Source: Hyphomicrobiales bacterium (GTDB taxonomy: Bacteria > Pseudomonadota > Alphaproteobacteria > Rhizobiales > Rhizobiaceae). From it: 64,000 nucleotides of DNA. Below are positions 1-10,035 of the stretch, in pieces. The stretch spans positions 682,001 to 746,000 of the forward strand of contig UBTF01000003.1 of assembly GCA_900468285.1 (NCBI GenBank). Direction: 5' to 3'. Within the stretch, counting starts at the first letter, position 1; each line of letters begins with the position of its first letter. A model generated the notes under the pieces. The model worked only from the letters and a program-made list of their open reading frames with translations. It did no database searches and was not told the origin of the DNA. A program made the position numbers and the translations under genes.

Positions 1-1
1 G

Positions 2-658
2 ACGCTTGTCAGAGACATCACCGCCGGTCGGCTGATCGATGGCGAGAAGCTTCCGCCTGAGCGCGAGATGGCCTCAACGCTTGGAATAGCGGTTGGAACG
101 TTGCGAAAGACGTTGGCGGAACTTCACAATCGCGGACTGCTGAAACGCATTCAGGGTTCTGGCAACTACATCTGTGCGATTACTGATCCCAAGAGCGTCT
201 ATTCCATGTTCCGGCTGGAACTCATCACCGGCGGTGGCTTTCCAACAGCAGACGTCTTAAGCGTCAGCCGTCAGACGAAGCCGCATGATATCCCGTCCTT
301 CGGCGCATCTGAGGAGGGGCATCGCATCAGACGTCTTCGACGCATCGGCGGAAAGGCTGCTGCAATCGAGGAAATCTGGCTTGACGGTTCCTATATCGAG
401 CAGGTCGCTGCGGAGGAACTGTCGGAATCCCTGTATCTCTATTATCGTACGCGGCTGGGATTATGGATCGCGAAGGCCGAAGACCACATCGACCTCGGCC
501 ATGTGCCGGATTGGTCGCCAGATGCATTTGGCCCGAGACGCGGAGACGCCGTGCCCCACGTGCTGCGCATCAGCTACTCTCATGATGGGGCTACGGCAGA
601 GATTTCGCACACGTGGTATGATCAAAGCGTAGCGCGTTACGTCAACCGTCTGCGGTAG
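2..658 (+). CDS. GntR/HutC-family transcriptional regulator (5' end outside window)
   Basis: The frame is open from base 2, so the true start lies upstream and the visible 218 residues are partial. They begin inside a winged helix-turn-helix: the PPEREMA segment, then GTLRKTLAELHNRGLL and the wing RIQGSGNYI are typical of GntR proteins. The remaining ~150 residues look like a UTRA/HutC effector-binding domain, including the IEEIWLDGSYIE segment. It precedes and is co-oriented with the sulfoquinovose import operon, separated by 209 bp. This is the position I recall for smoD in the A. tumefaciens smo cluster, so it is probably the local sulfoquinovose-responsive regulator. The family is clear; the effector is inferred from context only. 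Confidence 0.85.
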   Translation, partial: TLVRDITAGRLIDGEKLPPEREMASTLGIAVGTLRKTLAELHNRGLLKRIQGSGNYICAITDPKSVYSMFRLELITGGGFPTADVLSVSRQTKPHDIPSFGASEEGHRIRRLRRIGGKAAAIEEIWLDGSYIEQVAAEELSESLYLYYRTRLGLWIAKAEDHIDLGHVPDWSPDAFGPRRGDAVPHVLRISYSHDGATAEISHTWYDQSVARYVNRLR

Positions 659-867
659 GCCTCTGGGCGGTTTTGATCTTGACCGAAATCAAGTTGCCAC
701 ATGGAAGAATTTAAAAAAAACGGAAATTTCCTTTTTCAAACAACGCTTGGAATTAAATTTCAAACGGAATAAATTAAATTGATACACTATTGTTTTCATT
801 CGTTCCTAACGTATGCTCTTTGTCAGAGGAGCCCGGAGCATCGTGGCCGAGGGTTGGGTGATTATCA
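659..867 (+). promoter_or_regulatory. Promoter/operator region of the sulfoquinovose operon
   Basis: This 209-bp gap between the GntR gene and the ABC ATPase is very AT-rich from about 700 to 800, unlike its flanks. It contains a perfect 10-bp palindrome (GGAAATTTCC, 722-731) and related AATTAAATT/AAATTAAATT words downstream. An AT-rich stretch with a palindrome upstream of a transport operon is a reasonable place for RNA polymerase and the adjacent GntR regulator to bind. I cannot assign -35/-10 boxes with confidence. Confidence 0.4.
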
Positions 868-1941
<1,074 letters not shown>

Positions 1942-1986
1942 CATCGCGTTCTGGTGCGGCGAGGTCGCTGACCGCACAAGAGATAA

Positions 1987-3237
<1,251 letters not shown>

Positions 3238-3308
3238 GATAATGCCTGAGGTGCTCGCCGCAGTGTTTGTGCGGTGGGCTGGAACCTTCACAAGATGTGG
3301 CCCTGCCA

Positions 3309-3337
3309 CTGGGGGCGACGTGGTCCGTCGCCCCCAG
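3309..3337 (+). promoter_or_regulatory. Intercistronic stem-loop after the binding-protein gene
   Basis: A perfect 12-bp stem (CTGGGGGCGACG, 3309-3320, and its complement, 3326-3337) closes a 5-nt loop. It sits in the 125-bp gap between the binding protein and the first permease and is followed by ATCATCC, not a T-run. It is therefore better read as an mRNA-stabilising or attenuating hairpin than a full terminator. Such elements are known after binding-protein genes in other ABC operons, where the first product is needed in excess. Confidence 0.75.
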
Positions 3338-3362
3338 ATCATCCAATGCTCGGAACAGAACC

Positions 3363-4295
3363 ATGGCAACGACATTATCGAAAGCTGACGAGAGATCGGC
3401 GGCACCGTCTCCGAACTGGACGCGCTGGCTTGACCTGAGTGACCGGTCTCTGGCCATCCTGCTTCTCGCGCCAGCGGCGATCCTGTTGGCACTGATCATC
3501 GTCTACCCGGTGTGCAGGCTGATCTACACAAGCTTCTTCAGCCTGTCCCTGACATCAGGACTGCCAGCAGGGTTTGTCGGGCTTGAAAACTATCAGTTGA
3601 TGTTTGAAGATCCGGTTTTCTGGGAAACGACCTGGAACACGGTTCTGATCACGCTCATCACCGTGCCGGGTGCCTTGCTGATGGGGCTTGGCCTTGCGCT
3701 GATGGCCAATCTGCCTTTCGCCATGCAGTGGCCCGTCCGCCTGTCCCTGCTCATTCCCTGGGCGCTGCCACTGTCCTTTGCAGGTCTTATCTTCGCGTGG
3801 TTCTTTCACTCCGAATATGGCGTCGTGAACGATGTACTCAATCGCTTTGGCTTTGAGGGAATTATCTGGTTCAATTCGCCCAACTGGGCCTTTGCTGCAA
3901 TCTGCCTCACCATCATCTGGAAAACCTCGTCATTCATGGCGTTGATCATTCTGGCGGGTTTGCAAACCATTCCCCGCTCGCTCTATGAGGCTGCGGATGT
4001 GGATGGTGCCGGACGGTTGCGCCAGTTTTTCGAAATCACTCTGCCGTTGCTCAAGCCGTCCATTGTCGTCGCGCTCATCTTTCGCACGATCACCGCGCTG
4101 CAAACCTTTGATATTCCATATATGATGACAGGCGGCGGGCCGGGCACATCCACGGCAACGCTTGCGATGTACATCCATCAGAACACGGTTTCATTCCTCG
4201 ATCTCGGCTATGGTTCTGCGCTTGCGGTCATGATGTTCGTGTTGTCGATGTGCGTAACAGCCGTCTATCTGCGCATGATCCGGACAAAGGAGTAG
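3363..4295 (+). CDS. smoG: ABC transporter permease, MalF type (sulfoquinovose importer)
   Basis: This 310-residue inner-membrane permease of the binding-protein-dependent transport (MetI/MalF) superfamily has about six hydrophobic helices, the first around residues 30-55 (LAILLLAPAAILLALIIVYP). The cytoplasmic EAA loop that docks on the ATPase is clear: EAADVDGAGRLRQFF followed by ITLPLLKP. The frame is open from 3267, but a start there would run through the intercistronic hairpin. The ATG at 3363 gives a normal short cytoplasmic N terminus and is preferred. It pairs with the next gene as the membrane channel for sulfoquinovose glycosides. Confidence 0.9.
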   Translation: MATTLSKADERSAAPSPNWTRWLDLSDRSLAILLLAPAAILLALIIVYPVCRLIYTSFFSLSLTSGLPAGFVGLENYQLMFEDPVFWETTWNTVLITLITVPGALLMGLGLALMANLPFAMQWPVRLSLLIPWALPLSFAGLIFAWFFHSEYGVVNDVLNRFGFEGIIWFNSPNWAFAAICLTIIWKTSSFMALIILAGLQTIPRSLYEAADVDGAGRLRQFFEITLPLLKPSIVVALIFRTITALQTFDIPYMMTGGGPGTSTATLAMYIHQNTVSFLDLGYGSALAVMMFVLSMCVTAVYLRMIRTKE

Positions 4296-4300
4296 TCGCC

Positions 4301-5155
4301 ATGAGCACACATACACCGCATGGCCGCATGTCCTTTTTGTCGGGTATGCCTCTTCGCTTCATCGCCGCCGGCATTCTGTTGATCAACGGCATGTTCCCCG
4401 CCCTGTGGATTCTCTTCACTTCGCTGAAAACAGAGGTGGAACTGACGGCAAAGCCGATCACATGGGTGCCGCACGCGCCGACTCTGCAAAACTACATGCA
4501 GGCCTTTTCGGATCAGCCCCTGCACATCTTCCTGTTCAACAGCTTCATGGTCGCGCTTCTGTCGACAGCGCTGACTTTGCTCGTTTCGGTGCTGGCTGCC
4601 TATGCACTGGCGCGTCTCAATCTGGCCTATCGCGGCTTGATCCTTTCCCTGATCATCGCCGTCTCGACATTCCCGCTCGTGACACTGCTGGTGCCTCTGT
4701 TTGAAATCATGCGCGCGCTCAACCTGCTCAACAGCTGGACCGCACTGGTTTTGCCCTACACCGTGCTGAGCCTGCCCGTTTGCACCCTGATGCTGGTATC
4801 CTTCTTTGAGGGCATTCCGCGTGATCTGGAAAATGCAGCCATGATCGATGGCTGCACGCGCCTCGGCGCCTTGTTCAAGGTCGTTGTACCGCTTTGCGCA
4901 CCGGGCGTGTTCACTGCGGGCATTCTCGCTTTCGTCAACGCATGGGACGAGTTCCTGCTGGCGCTTTCCTTCAACTCCAATCCCACTTTGCGAACACTGC
5001 CGGTCGGCATCCAGCTCTATCAGGGCGAGTTCGCCTTCCCCTGGCCCGTCATCTCTGCAGCGCTGGTGGTTGGCATCGTCCCCGTGGCGATCCTCATCGT
5101 CATTTTCCAGGAACGTGTCGTATCCGGGCTGACTGCAGGTGGCATCAAGGGCTGA
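4301..5155 (+). CDS. smoH: ABC transporter permease, MalG type (sulfoquinovose importer)
   Basis: This 284-residue second channel subunit is of MalG type. An in-frame ATG at 4250 would overlap the previous gene by 46 nt. The ATG at 4301 has an AAGGAG ribosome site 8-13 nt upstream and gives the standard N terminus just before the first helix (MPLRFIAAGILLINGMFPALW). The EAA loop is ENAAMIDGCTRLGAL followed by VVVPLCAPG. There are five nucleotides between the previous stop and this start, so translation is probably coupled. Only the substrate is inferred. Confidence 0.9.
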   Translation: MSTHTPHGRMSFLSGMPLRFIAAGILLINGMFPALWILFTSLKTEVELTAKPITWVPHAPTLQNYMQAFSDQPLHIFLFNSFMVALLSTALTLLVSVLAAYALARLNLAYRGLILSLIIAVSTFPLVTLLVPLFEIMRALNLLNSWTALVLPYTVLSLPVCTLMLVSFFEGIPRDLENAAMIDGCTRLGALFKVVVPLCAPGVFTAGILAFVNAWDEFLLALSFNSNPTLRTLPVGIQLYQGEFAFPWPVISAALVVGIVPVAILIVIFQERVVSGLTAGGIKG

Positions 5156-5207
5156 CGCCTTGAGGCGGACAGTGCATGACCGCTCGGAATTATTGAAAGA
5201 CAATGGA

Positions 5208-7199
5208 ATGAAACTCGAACGCACCGCGACCGGATTCACCCTTTCGCTCAACGGCAGAACGATCCTCGACCATAGCGAGACCGCACCAGCCCTTTTCGTC
5301 GGTCGGGGCGAAGAGCGGATGGATATGTATCGCGGTAACTTTGACATCGAAGATTACGTCATCGAGCGACGCCCGCTATCCTTCGCGGAGCTGGACGGCA
5401 ACCGGGTTTCCTTGTCAGATGCTGCGGGTCAGCCAGCGCGTCTTGCTCTTACCATCGGCGATAACGCCATTAATCTTGAAGCACTCGACCCCGGCCTCAA
5501 CCGTTTTTGGATCCGCATTCAGGCTGATGAGGATGAGCATGTCTGGGGCGGTGGCGAGCAGATGTCCTATTTCGACATGCGCGGTCGCCGCTTTCCCCTG
5601 TGGACGTCAGAGCCTGGCGTTGGTCGCGACCCCACAAGCGAAATAACCTTCAAGGCCAACGTCAAGGACAAGGCTGGTGGTGACTACTACAACACAAACT
5701 ATCCCCAGCCGACATATGTGTCATCGGCGCTCTATGCACTGCATGTCGAAACGACGGCCTATTCCGTATTCGATTTCCGGCAGAAGGGCTTCCACGAAAT
5801 AGAAGTCTGGGCCATTCCCGAACGGCTTGAGTTTTTCGCAGCTCCTTCCTTCGTGGAAATGGTCGAGGCCTTGTCTCTGCGCTTCGGACGCCAGCCGCCC
5901 TTGCCGGATTGGGTCTATAATGGCGCCATCATCGGCCTGAAGGATGGCGAAAACTCCTTTGCGCGGCTGGATACCATGCTCAATGCTGGCGTCCAGGTAT
6001 CTGCTCTCTGGTGCGAAGACTGGGTGGGATTGCGCCAAACGAGCTTCGGCGCGAGGCTGTTCTGGGACTGGCAGGCAAACGATACTCGCTATCCCGGCTT
6101 GAAAGATAAGATCGCGGAGCTGCACGATAGCGGCATTCGCTTCCTGGGCTACGTCAATCCATATCTCTGTGTTGACGGGCCGCTCTTCAAGGTCGCAGAG
6201 GACAAGGGCTACTTTGCCACCGATGGAAACGGCAATACGGCCCGTGTCGATTTCGGTGAATTCGATTGTGGTGTCGTGGATTTTACCAACAAGGCGGCCG
6301 CCGACTGGTTTGCAGAGGACATCATTGGCAAGAACATGCTGGATTTTGGCCTCTCCGGCTGGATGGCCGATTTTGGCGAATACCTGCCCATCGACGTGCA
6401 CCTTTCGAATGGCATCGATGCCAAGCTCATGCACAATGCCTGGCCAACATTGTGGGCAGAGGTGAATGCAAAAGCGGTTGCCTCGCGTGGCAAAACCGGA
6501 GAGGCATTGTTCTTCATGCGCGCCGGATTCACCGGCGTTCAGAAACATTGCCCGCTTCTGTGGGGCGGCGATCAATCGGTCGATTTTTCACGACACGACG
6601 GTCTTGTAACCGTCATGTGCGGAGCGCTGTCGTCCGGCCTGCTCGGCAATGCCTACCACCATTCGGATATCGGCGGATACACCAGCCTTTTCGGCAATGT
6701 TCGCACGCCGGAGCTGTTGATGCGCTGGGCCGAGATGGCAGCATTTACGCCGGTCATGCGCAGTCACGAGGGAAACCGGCCGCGCGAAAACATGCAGCTG
6801 GATCAGGACCCTGTTGTCCTCTCGCATTTTGCCCGTATGACGCGGCTTTATCGCCATCTTGCGCCTTATCTCAAAACTCTGTCCGCGGAGGCCGTCGCGC
6901 GTGGACTGCCGGTGCAAAGACCACTCTTCCTGCATTATCAGCATGACCGCGAGACCTACACCATTCAGGACAGCTATCTCTACGGCGCCGATCTGCTTGT
7001 CGCGCCCGTATGGAAAGCGGGTGAGGAAAACCGTGTGCTCTATCTCCCTAACGGTGAAACCTGGGTTCATGTGTGGAGTGGTGAAGAGTTTTCGGGCGGC
7101 ATCGAGGTGTCAGTTTCTACCCCTCTCGGTCGTCCCGCCGTCTTCTATAAAGCCGGGTCCGCGCACCAAAGCCTGTTTGCGGCTTTGAAGGAAATCTGA
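5208..7199 (+). CDS. smoI: Sulfoquinovosidase, glycoside hydrolase family 31
   Basis: This 663-residue enzyme hydrolyses alpha-sulfoquinovosides such as sulfoquinovosyl glycerol, releasing sulfoquinovose. Numbered from the ATG at 5208, the nucleophile is D388 (WMADFGEY), the acid/base is D455 (WGGDQS), and the sulfonate-recognition set is K245, E270, R283, W286 and Y491. That is the KERWY variant I recall for the Agrobacterium enzyme, against QQRWY in E. coli YihQ. The frame extends upstream to a GTG at 5139, which overlaps smoH, so the later ATG is preferred. Co-transcription with the importer makes sense: imported sulfolipid head group is cut here. No signal peptide is seen, so it acts in the cytoplasm. 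Confidence 0.97.
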   Translation: MKLERTATGFTLSLNGRTILDHSETAPALFVGRGEERMDMYRGNFDIEDYVIERRPLSFAELDGNRVSLSDAAGQPARLALTIGDNAINLEALDPGLNRFWIRIQADEDEHVWGGGEQMSYFDMRGRRFPLWTSEPGVGRDPTSEITFKANVKDKAGGDYYNTNYPQPTYVSSALYALHVETTAYSVFDFRQKGFHEIEVWAIPERLEFFAAPSFVEMVEALSLRFGRQPPLPDWVYNGAIIGLKDGENSFARLDTMLNAGVQVSALWCEDWVGLRQTSFGARLFWDWQANDTRYPGLKDKIAELHDSGIRFLGYVNPYLCVDGPLFKVAEDKGYFATDGNGNTARVDFGEFDCGVVDFTNKAAADWFAEDIIGKNMLDFGLSGWMADFGEYLPIDVHLSNGIDAKLMHNAWPTLWAEVNAKAVASRGKTGEALFFMRAGFTGVQKHCPLLWGGDQSVDFSRHDGLVTVMCGALSSGLLGNAYHHSDIGGYTSLFGNVRTPELLMRWAEMAAFTPVMRSHEGNRPRENMQLDQDPVVLSHFARMTRLYRHLAPYLKTLSAEAVARGLPVQRPLFLHYQHDRETYTIQDSYLYGADLLVAPVWKAGEENRVLYLPNGETWVHVWSGEEFSGGIEVSVSTPLGRPAVFYKAGSAHQSLFAALKEI

Positions 7200-7239
7200 G
7201 CTTTGGACTAGGGGCGTTGTTGCGGCTTTCAAGGGAAAT

Positions 7240-7277
7240 GCGTTGCCAAGCTGCAACGCGCCTCTGATTTTAGTTTT
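7240..7277 (+). terminator. Probable terminator of the sulfoquinovose operon
   Basis: A 7-bp stem (GCGTTGC, 7240-7246, with GCAACGC, 7253-7259) and a 6-nt loop are followed by a T-rich stretch (GATTTTAGTTTTC). It lies 40 bp after the smoI stop. The T-tract begins several bases after the stem, so efficiency is uncertain. Confidence 0.45.
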
Positions 7278-7372
7278 CAATAACATTAGAAAATGAAAGT
7301 CGAAGTGGACAGCAACCGCGGGAACAACCAATCTGGCCGCATCGGCGGGGGCTGATTCAGAAAGGTTTTCAA

Positions 7373-8095
7373 ATGAGATATCTCTTGAAGTGCGCGGGCC
7401 TTTTGGCATTGCTCGGCTCGTCTGCTTCTGCCGCAGATCTCGCCGTTCAGACCGAACCTGCAGCGACAGTGGCAAACCCAGGTGGGTTCTATCTTGGCTC
7501 TGTCAGCAGCCTGACATTCATGGATGACCTCGATTTCTCCGCTTTTGGCACTGATATCAGAAGCGAATACGACATGGGCACCTATAGCGCATTGCGTGCA
7601 GGTTACAGCTTCGGCTCCTACGGCTTCGTGTCTCCACGTATCGAACTTGAAGTCGGCTATGGCCGCGCAGATGTTGATGAGCATTTCGTCGGCGGCTTTG
7701 GCGCAGGCAATGATTCCTTCGGCTCGGCCCGCGCGATCCAGGGCTATGTCAATGCTTACATGGACGTCCCGACTGGCACGGCCTTCACGCCTTACTTCGG
7801 CGGCGGCGTCGGTGCCATGAACCTGGAGCTTCGTCGCCAGGGCGTTTCCGCTACCGGCGTCGTACTTGATGATGACGACACGAAGTTTGCTTACCACCTT
7901 GACGCAGGCGTGGGCATCGAGCTGAGCTCGATTTCCTTCTTCCGTGATGTGAGCCTGTTCACCAACACCACATTCGATATCGGTTACCGCTATACAGCTG
8001 CCGATGATTTCGATTTCACCGCTGTCGACGGCACCACCTCAAGCACAGACTTCAGCAGCCACGCTCTGACAGTCGGCTTCCGCCGCCAGTTCTAA
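7373..8095 (+). CDS. Outer-membrane beta-barrel protein (Omp25/porin-like)
   Basis: This 240-residue protein has a clear signal peptide (MRYLLKCAGLLALLGSSASA, cleaved before ADLA). The mature part shows alternating aromatic/glycine-rich strands (GSYGFVSPRIELEVGYG, FTPYFGGGVGAMNLELR, TFDIGYRYTAA), and the chain ends in a C-terminal phenylalanine (FRRQF), the usual signal for barrel assembly. This fits the small eight-stranded outer-membrane proteins common in Rhizobiales (OmpA-like/Omp25/Hbp group). It is a stand-alone gene with its own terminator. A specific function such as haem binding or envelope stability cannot be read from the sequence. Confidence 0.85.
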   Translation: MRYLLKCAGLLALLGSSASAADLAVQTEPAATVANPGGFYLGSVSSLTFMDDLDFSAFGTDIRSEYDMGTYSALRAGYSFGSYGFVSPRIELEVGYGRADVDEHFVGGFGAGNDSFGSARAIQGYVNAYMDVPTGTAFTPYFGGGVGAMNLELRRQGVSATGVVLDDDDTKFAYHLDAGVGIELSSISFFRDVSLFTNTTFDIGYRYTAADDFDFTAVDGTTSSTDFSSHALTVGFRRQF

Positions 8096-8101
8096 TCGTT
8101 C

Positions 8102-8132
8102 AAAGGGCCGCAAATTGCGGCCCTTTCCTTTT
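8102..8132 (+). terminator. Rho-independent terminator of the beta-barrel gene
   Basis: The arm AAAGGGCCGC (8102-8111) pairs with GCGGCCCTTT (8117-8126) around a short A/T loop, followed by CCTTTT. It starts 7 bp after the stop codon and is a textbook intrinsic terminator. Confidence 0.9.
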
Positions 8133-8265
8133 CAGGCGTCATTTTACCTGAGCGGGCACTATGTGCCGCTATGTGGCTCGGTGGCGAAAGTCACACTGAA
8201 GCCCTTGAAACGAATTCTCGCACTCCCCATTCCTTTATGACGGGAAATGTCCCGATTTGGAGGCT

Positions 8266-8694
8266 ATGCCATTGGCAGGTTCATGGAGCGCAAGCGATTT
8301 TGACAAGGGTGCAGCGTACACCGCATTGGGCGGTGAACAACGCCTGCAACGCATCCGCCGCCTCGCGCGGATAGCGAGACTGATGGATACAGCCATCGGC
8401 ATCCCCGGAACGAAACTTCGTCTTGGCGCCGACTCGGTGTTCGGACTCGTGCCTGTGATCGGTGACGGCGCAGGTGCGATGATCGGTCTTTACATCGTCA
8501 ATGAAGCGCGTCGTCTTGGTGTTCCCAAGGAGAAGCTTTCGCGGATGTTGGGAAACATTGCGCTGGATGCCTGTGTAGGCAGCGTCCCTCTGCTCGGAGA
8601 CGTCTTCGATCTGTATTTCAAATCTCACCGAAGAAACGTACAGATAATTCTCGACCATTTTGGTGTGATGCAGGAAGACATACGTCGGCCTTGA
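8266..8694 (+). CDS. DUF4112 family small membrane-associated protein
   Basis: About 142 residues. The core (RIRRLARIARLMDTAIGIPGTKLRLGADSVFGLVPVIGDGAGAMIGLYIV... then LGDVFDLYFKSHRRN) is the DUF4112 signature: an N-terminal basic helix, a glycine-rich hydrophobic segment around VPVIGDGAGAMIGL, and a second hydrophobic region ending in a conserved Y-F-K-S-H-R-N motif. No biochemical role is established for the family. The start is uncertain. TTG 8257, ATG 8266 and TTG 8272 are all in frame; GGAGG at 8259-8263 is best spaced for TTG 8272. A decayed relative of this gene lies at 35.5 kb. Confidence 0.8.
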   Translation: MPLAGSWSASDFDKGAAYTALGGEQRLQRIRRLARIARLMDTAIGIPGTKLRLGADSVFGLVPVIGDGAGAMIGLYIVNEARRLGVPKEKLSRMLGNIALDACVGSVPLLGDVFDLYFKSHRRNVQIILDHFGVMQEDIRRP

Positions 8695-8744
8695 TCGCCT
8701 GTCCAGGCACAACCGATAACCGTCGCTTTGCCGTGTCCCAACGC

Positions 8745-9812
8745 TTACATCTGCGTTGGGTCTTTAATCTCATCGAGTGGCCCGGTCAGTGCTGTTCGTG
8801 GTGGGACCAGCTGCGGCATGATCACAGTAATCTCCGGATGATCGGGCGCCGCCTCAAGCAATTCAAACCCGCGCTCCAGCATCTCTGAAATGTTCGGTTT
8901 TGCCATATAGACAGGGAATGGCAAAAAGGATGCGAAGGGGTCGTAGTCGAAGCATCCGACGACGATGTCTTTGAACATGTCCACATCGTACCGTCCGAGA
9001 AAACGTAGAAGCCCTTCGAAATTGATGGACGAGTTGATGAACAGACACCGCGGCAAATGGCCTTCGCGCAAAAAGAAGCGTTCGAAGGCCAGCTCGGTCA
9101 TGCGCGGCGAATAGCCCGTAACCTCAATGTCGCCGCCGCCTTCGGTGCCGAAAAAAGCTCGCTTTGCTGCATGGAAGCCCGCAATTCGCTCGCGGCTCGC
9201 GTGGTCGTCATGACCACCAAACAGCACGACTTCTTCCGCGCTGAAGTCGCCGTTTCGGGATGCGTGGCGAAGGATTGCGTCGGTCAGCGCTTCTGCGCCA
9301 TTGCGGTTGTCCGAAATCACCGAATAGGCGAATTTACCAGGAAGGTCGATGTTGACATGCGGCAGCTTCGCGCTGGCGCAGATCTGGTGGACACCATCCG
9401 GGTCCTTGACGCCAGCGATAAACAGCGCGTCGATGGAATAGGCGATGAGTGTTTCGACAGTCCGCCGCTCCTCATCAGGATCACGCCGACCTGACACGAC
9501 CATCGCCGACAGACCACGCGACCGCGCCTGAGCTTCGAAGGTTTGCGCCATGGATGAGAAAAAGCGGTTGTCATAAACAGGTACCAGCAAACCGACGAGG
9601 CCTGATTTGGAGCTTCTCAAGCCACGGGCCTGAAGATTGGCGGTATAGCGCTCGGCCTTGGCCAGTGAGAGAATCTTTTCCGCAGTCTCCTGTGAAATAC
9701 GCCGTTTGCGCCACGATCCGTTCAAAACGGCGCTGACGGTGGATGCCGATGCGCCCGACAAAACCGACAGGTCGTAAATAGTGGCTTTCTTGGAGCTCTG
9801 GTCCGTCATCAC
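8745..9812 (-). CDS. LacI-family repressor of the rare-sugar operon (PsiR-like)
   Basis: This 355-residue protein has an N-terminal LacI helix-turn-helix (ATIYDLSVLSGASASTVSAVLNG, residues ~10-32), a hinge, and a periplasmic-binding-protein-like effector domain (GLVGLLVPVYDNRFFSSM onward). It is transcribed divergently from an ABC sugar operon that includes D-psicose 3-epimerase. A LacI-type psicose regulator, PsiR, is known from Agrobacterium, and this is a likely counterpart by context. The start may be either of two adjacent ATG codons (9812 or 9809). A perfect palindrome in the divergent promoter region (9897-9908) is its likely operator. The effector, D-psicose or a related ketose, is inferred. 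Confidence 0.88.
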   Translation of the reverse strand: MMTDQSSKKATIYDLSVLSGASASTVSAVLNGSWRKRRISQETAEKILSLAKAERYTANLQARGLRSSKSGLVGLLVPVYDNRFFSSMAQTFEAQARSRGLSAMVVSGRRDPDEERRTVETLIAYSIDALFIAGVKDPDGVHQICASAKLPHVNIDLPGKFAYSVISDNRNGAEALTDAILRHASRNGDFSAEEVVLFGGHDDHASRERIAGFHAAKRAFFGTEGGGDIEVTGYSPRMTELAFERFFLREGHLPRCLFINSSINFEGLLRFLGRYDVDMFKDIVVGCFDYDPFASFLPFPVYMAKPNISEMLERGFELLEAAPDHPEITVIMPQLVPPRTALTGPLDEIKDPTQM

Positions 9813-9851
9813 ATCCTCCGAATGATTCCGATTGTTAGGATATTCGTCCTC

Positions 9852-9879
9852 TTGACGAAAGGCATAACCGTGTTATGTT
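9852..9879 (+). promoter_or_regulatory. Predicted sigma-70 promoter of the first rare-sugar operon
   Basis: TTGACG (9852-9857) and TATGTT (9874-9879) are separated by 16 bp, close to the housekeeping consensus. They point towards the binding-protein gene at 10036, and the predicted transcription start (~9886) falls just before the palindrome at 9897-9908. Confidence 0.55.
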
Positions 9880-9896
9880 CAATGCACCATCGATTG

Positions 9897-9908
9897 TGCA
9901 AATTTGCA
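9897..9908. promoter_or_regulatory. Candidate LacI-type operator
   Basis: TGCAAATTTGCA is a perfect 12-bp palindrome in the 223-bp divergent region between the LacI regulator and the ABC operon. Flanking ATTG/CAAT words extend the symmetry imperfectly. It lies just downstream of the predicted transcription start, where a bound repressor would block initiation. Confidence 0.6.
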
Positions 9909-10035
9909 ATACCGATTGCGCAGATGGTTGTTGCTATGGGAGTGGCAGAGCATTGTCTCGGGTTTCGAGACTGGAGGTTAAGGCGTTGGAGCGCCTGTCC
10001 TTGCTCGCTGGAATGTTTTTGGAGGAGGAGCATCC

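Noticed and set aside
4265-5347. A 360-residue open frame antisense to the second sulfoquinovose permease and smoI start
   Set aside because: It is a shadow of the permease gene with a low-complexity His/Gln/Arg-rich translation and no homology.
9813-10035. An open frame (9822-10283) running through the LacI/ABC divergent promoter
   Set aside because: It has no family resemblance, overlaps the binding-protein gene in another frame, and covers the promoter and palindrome.
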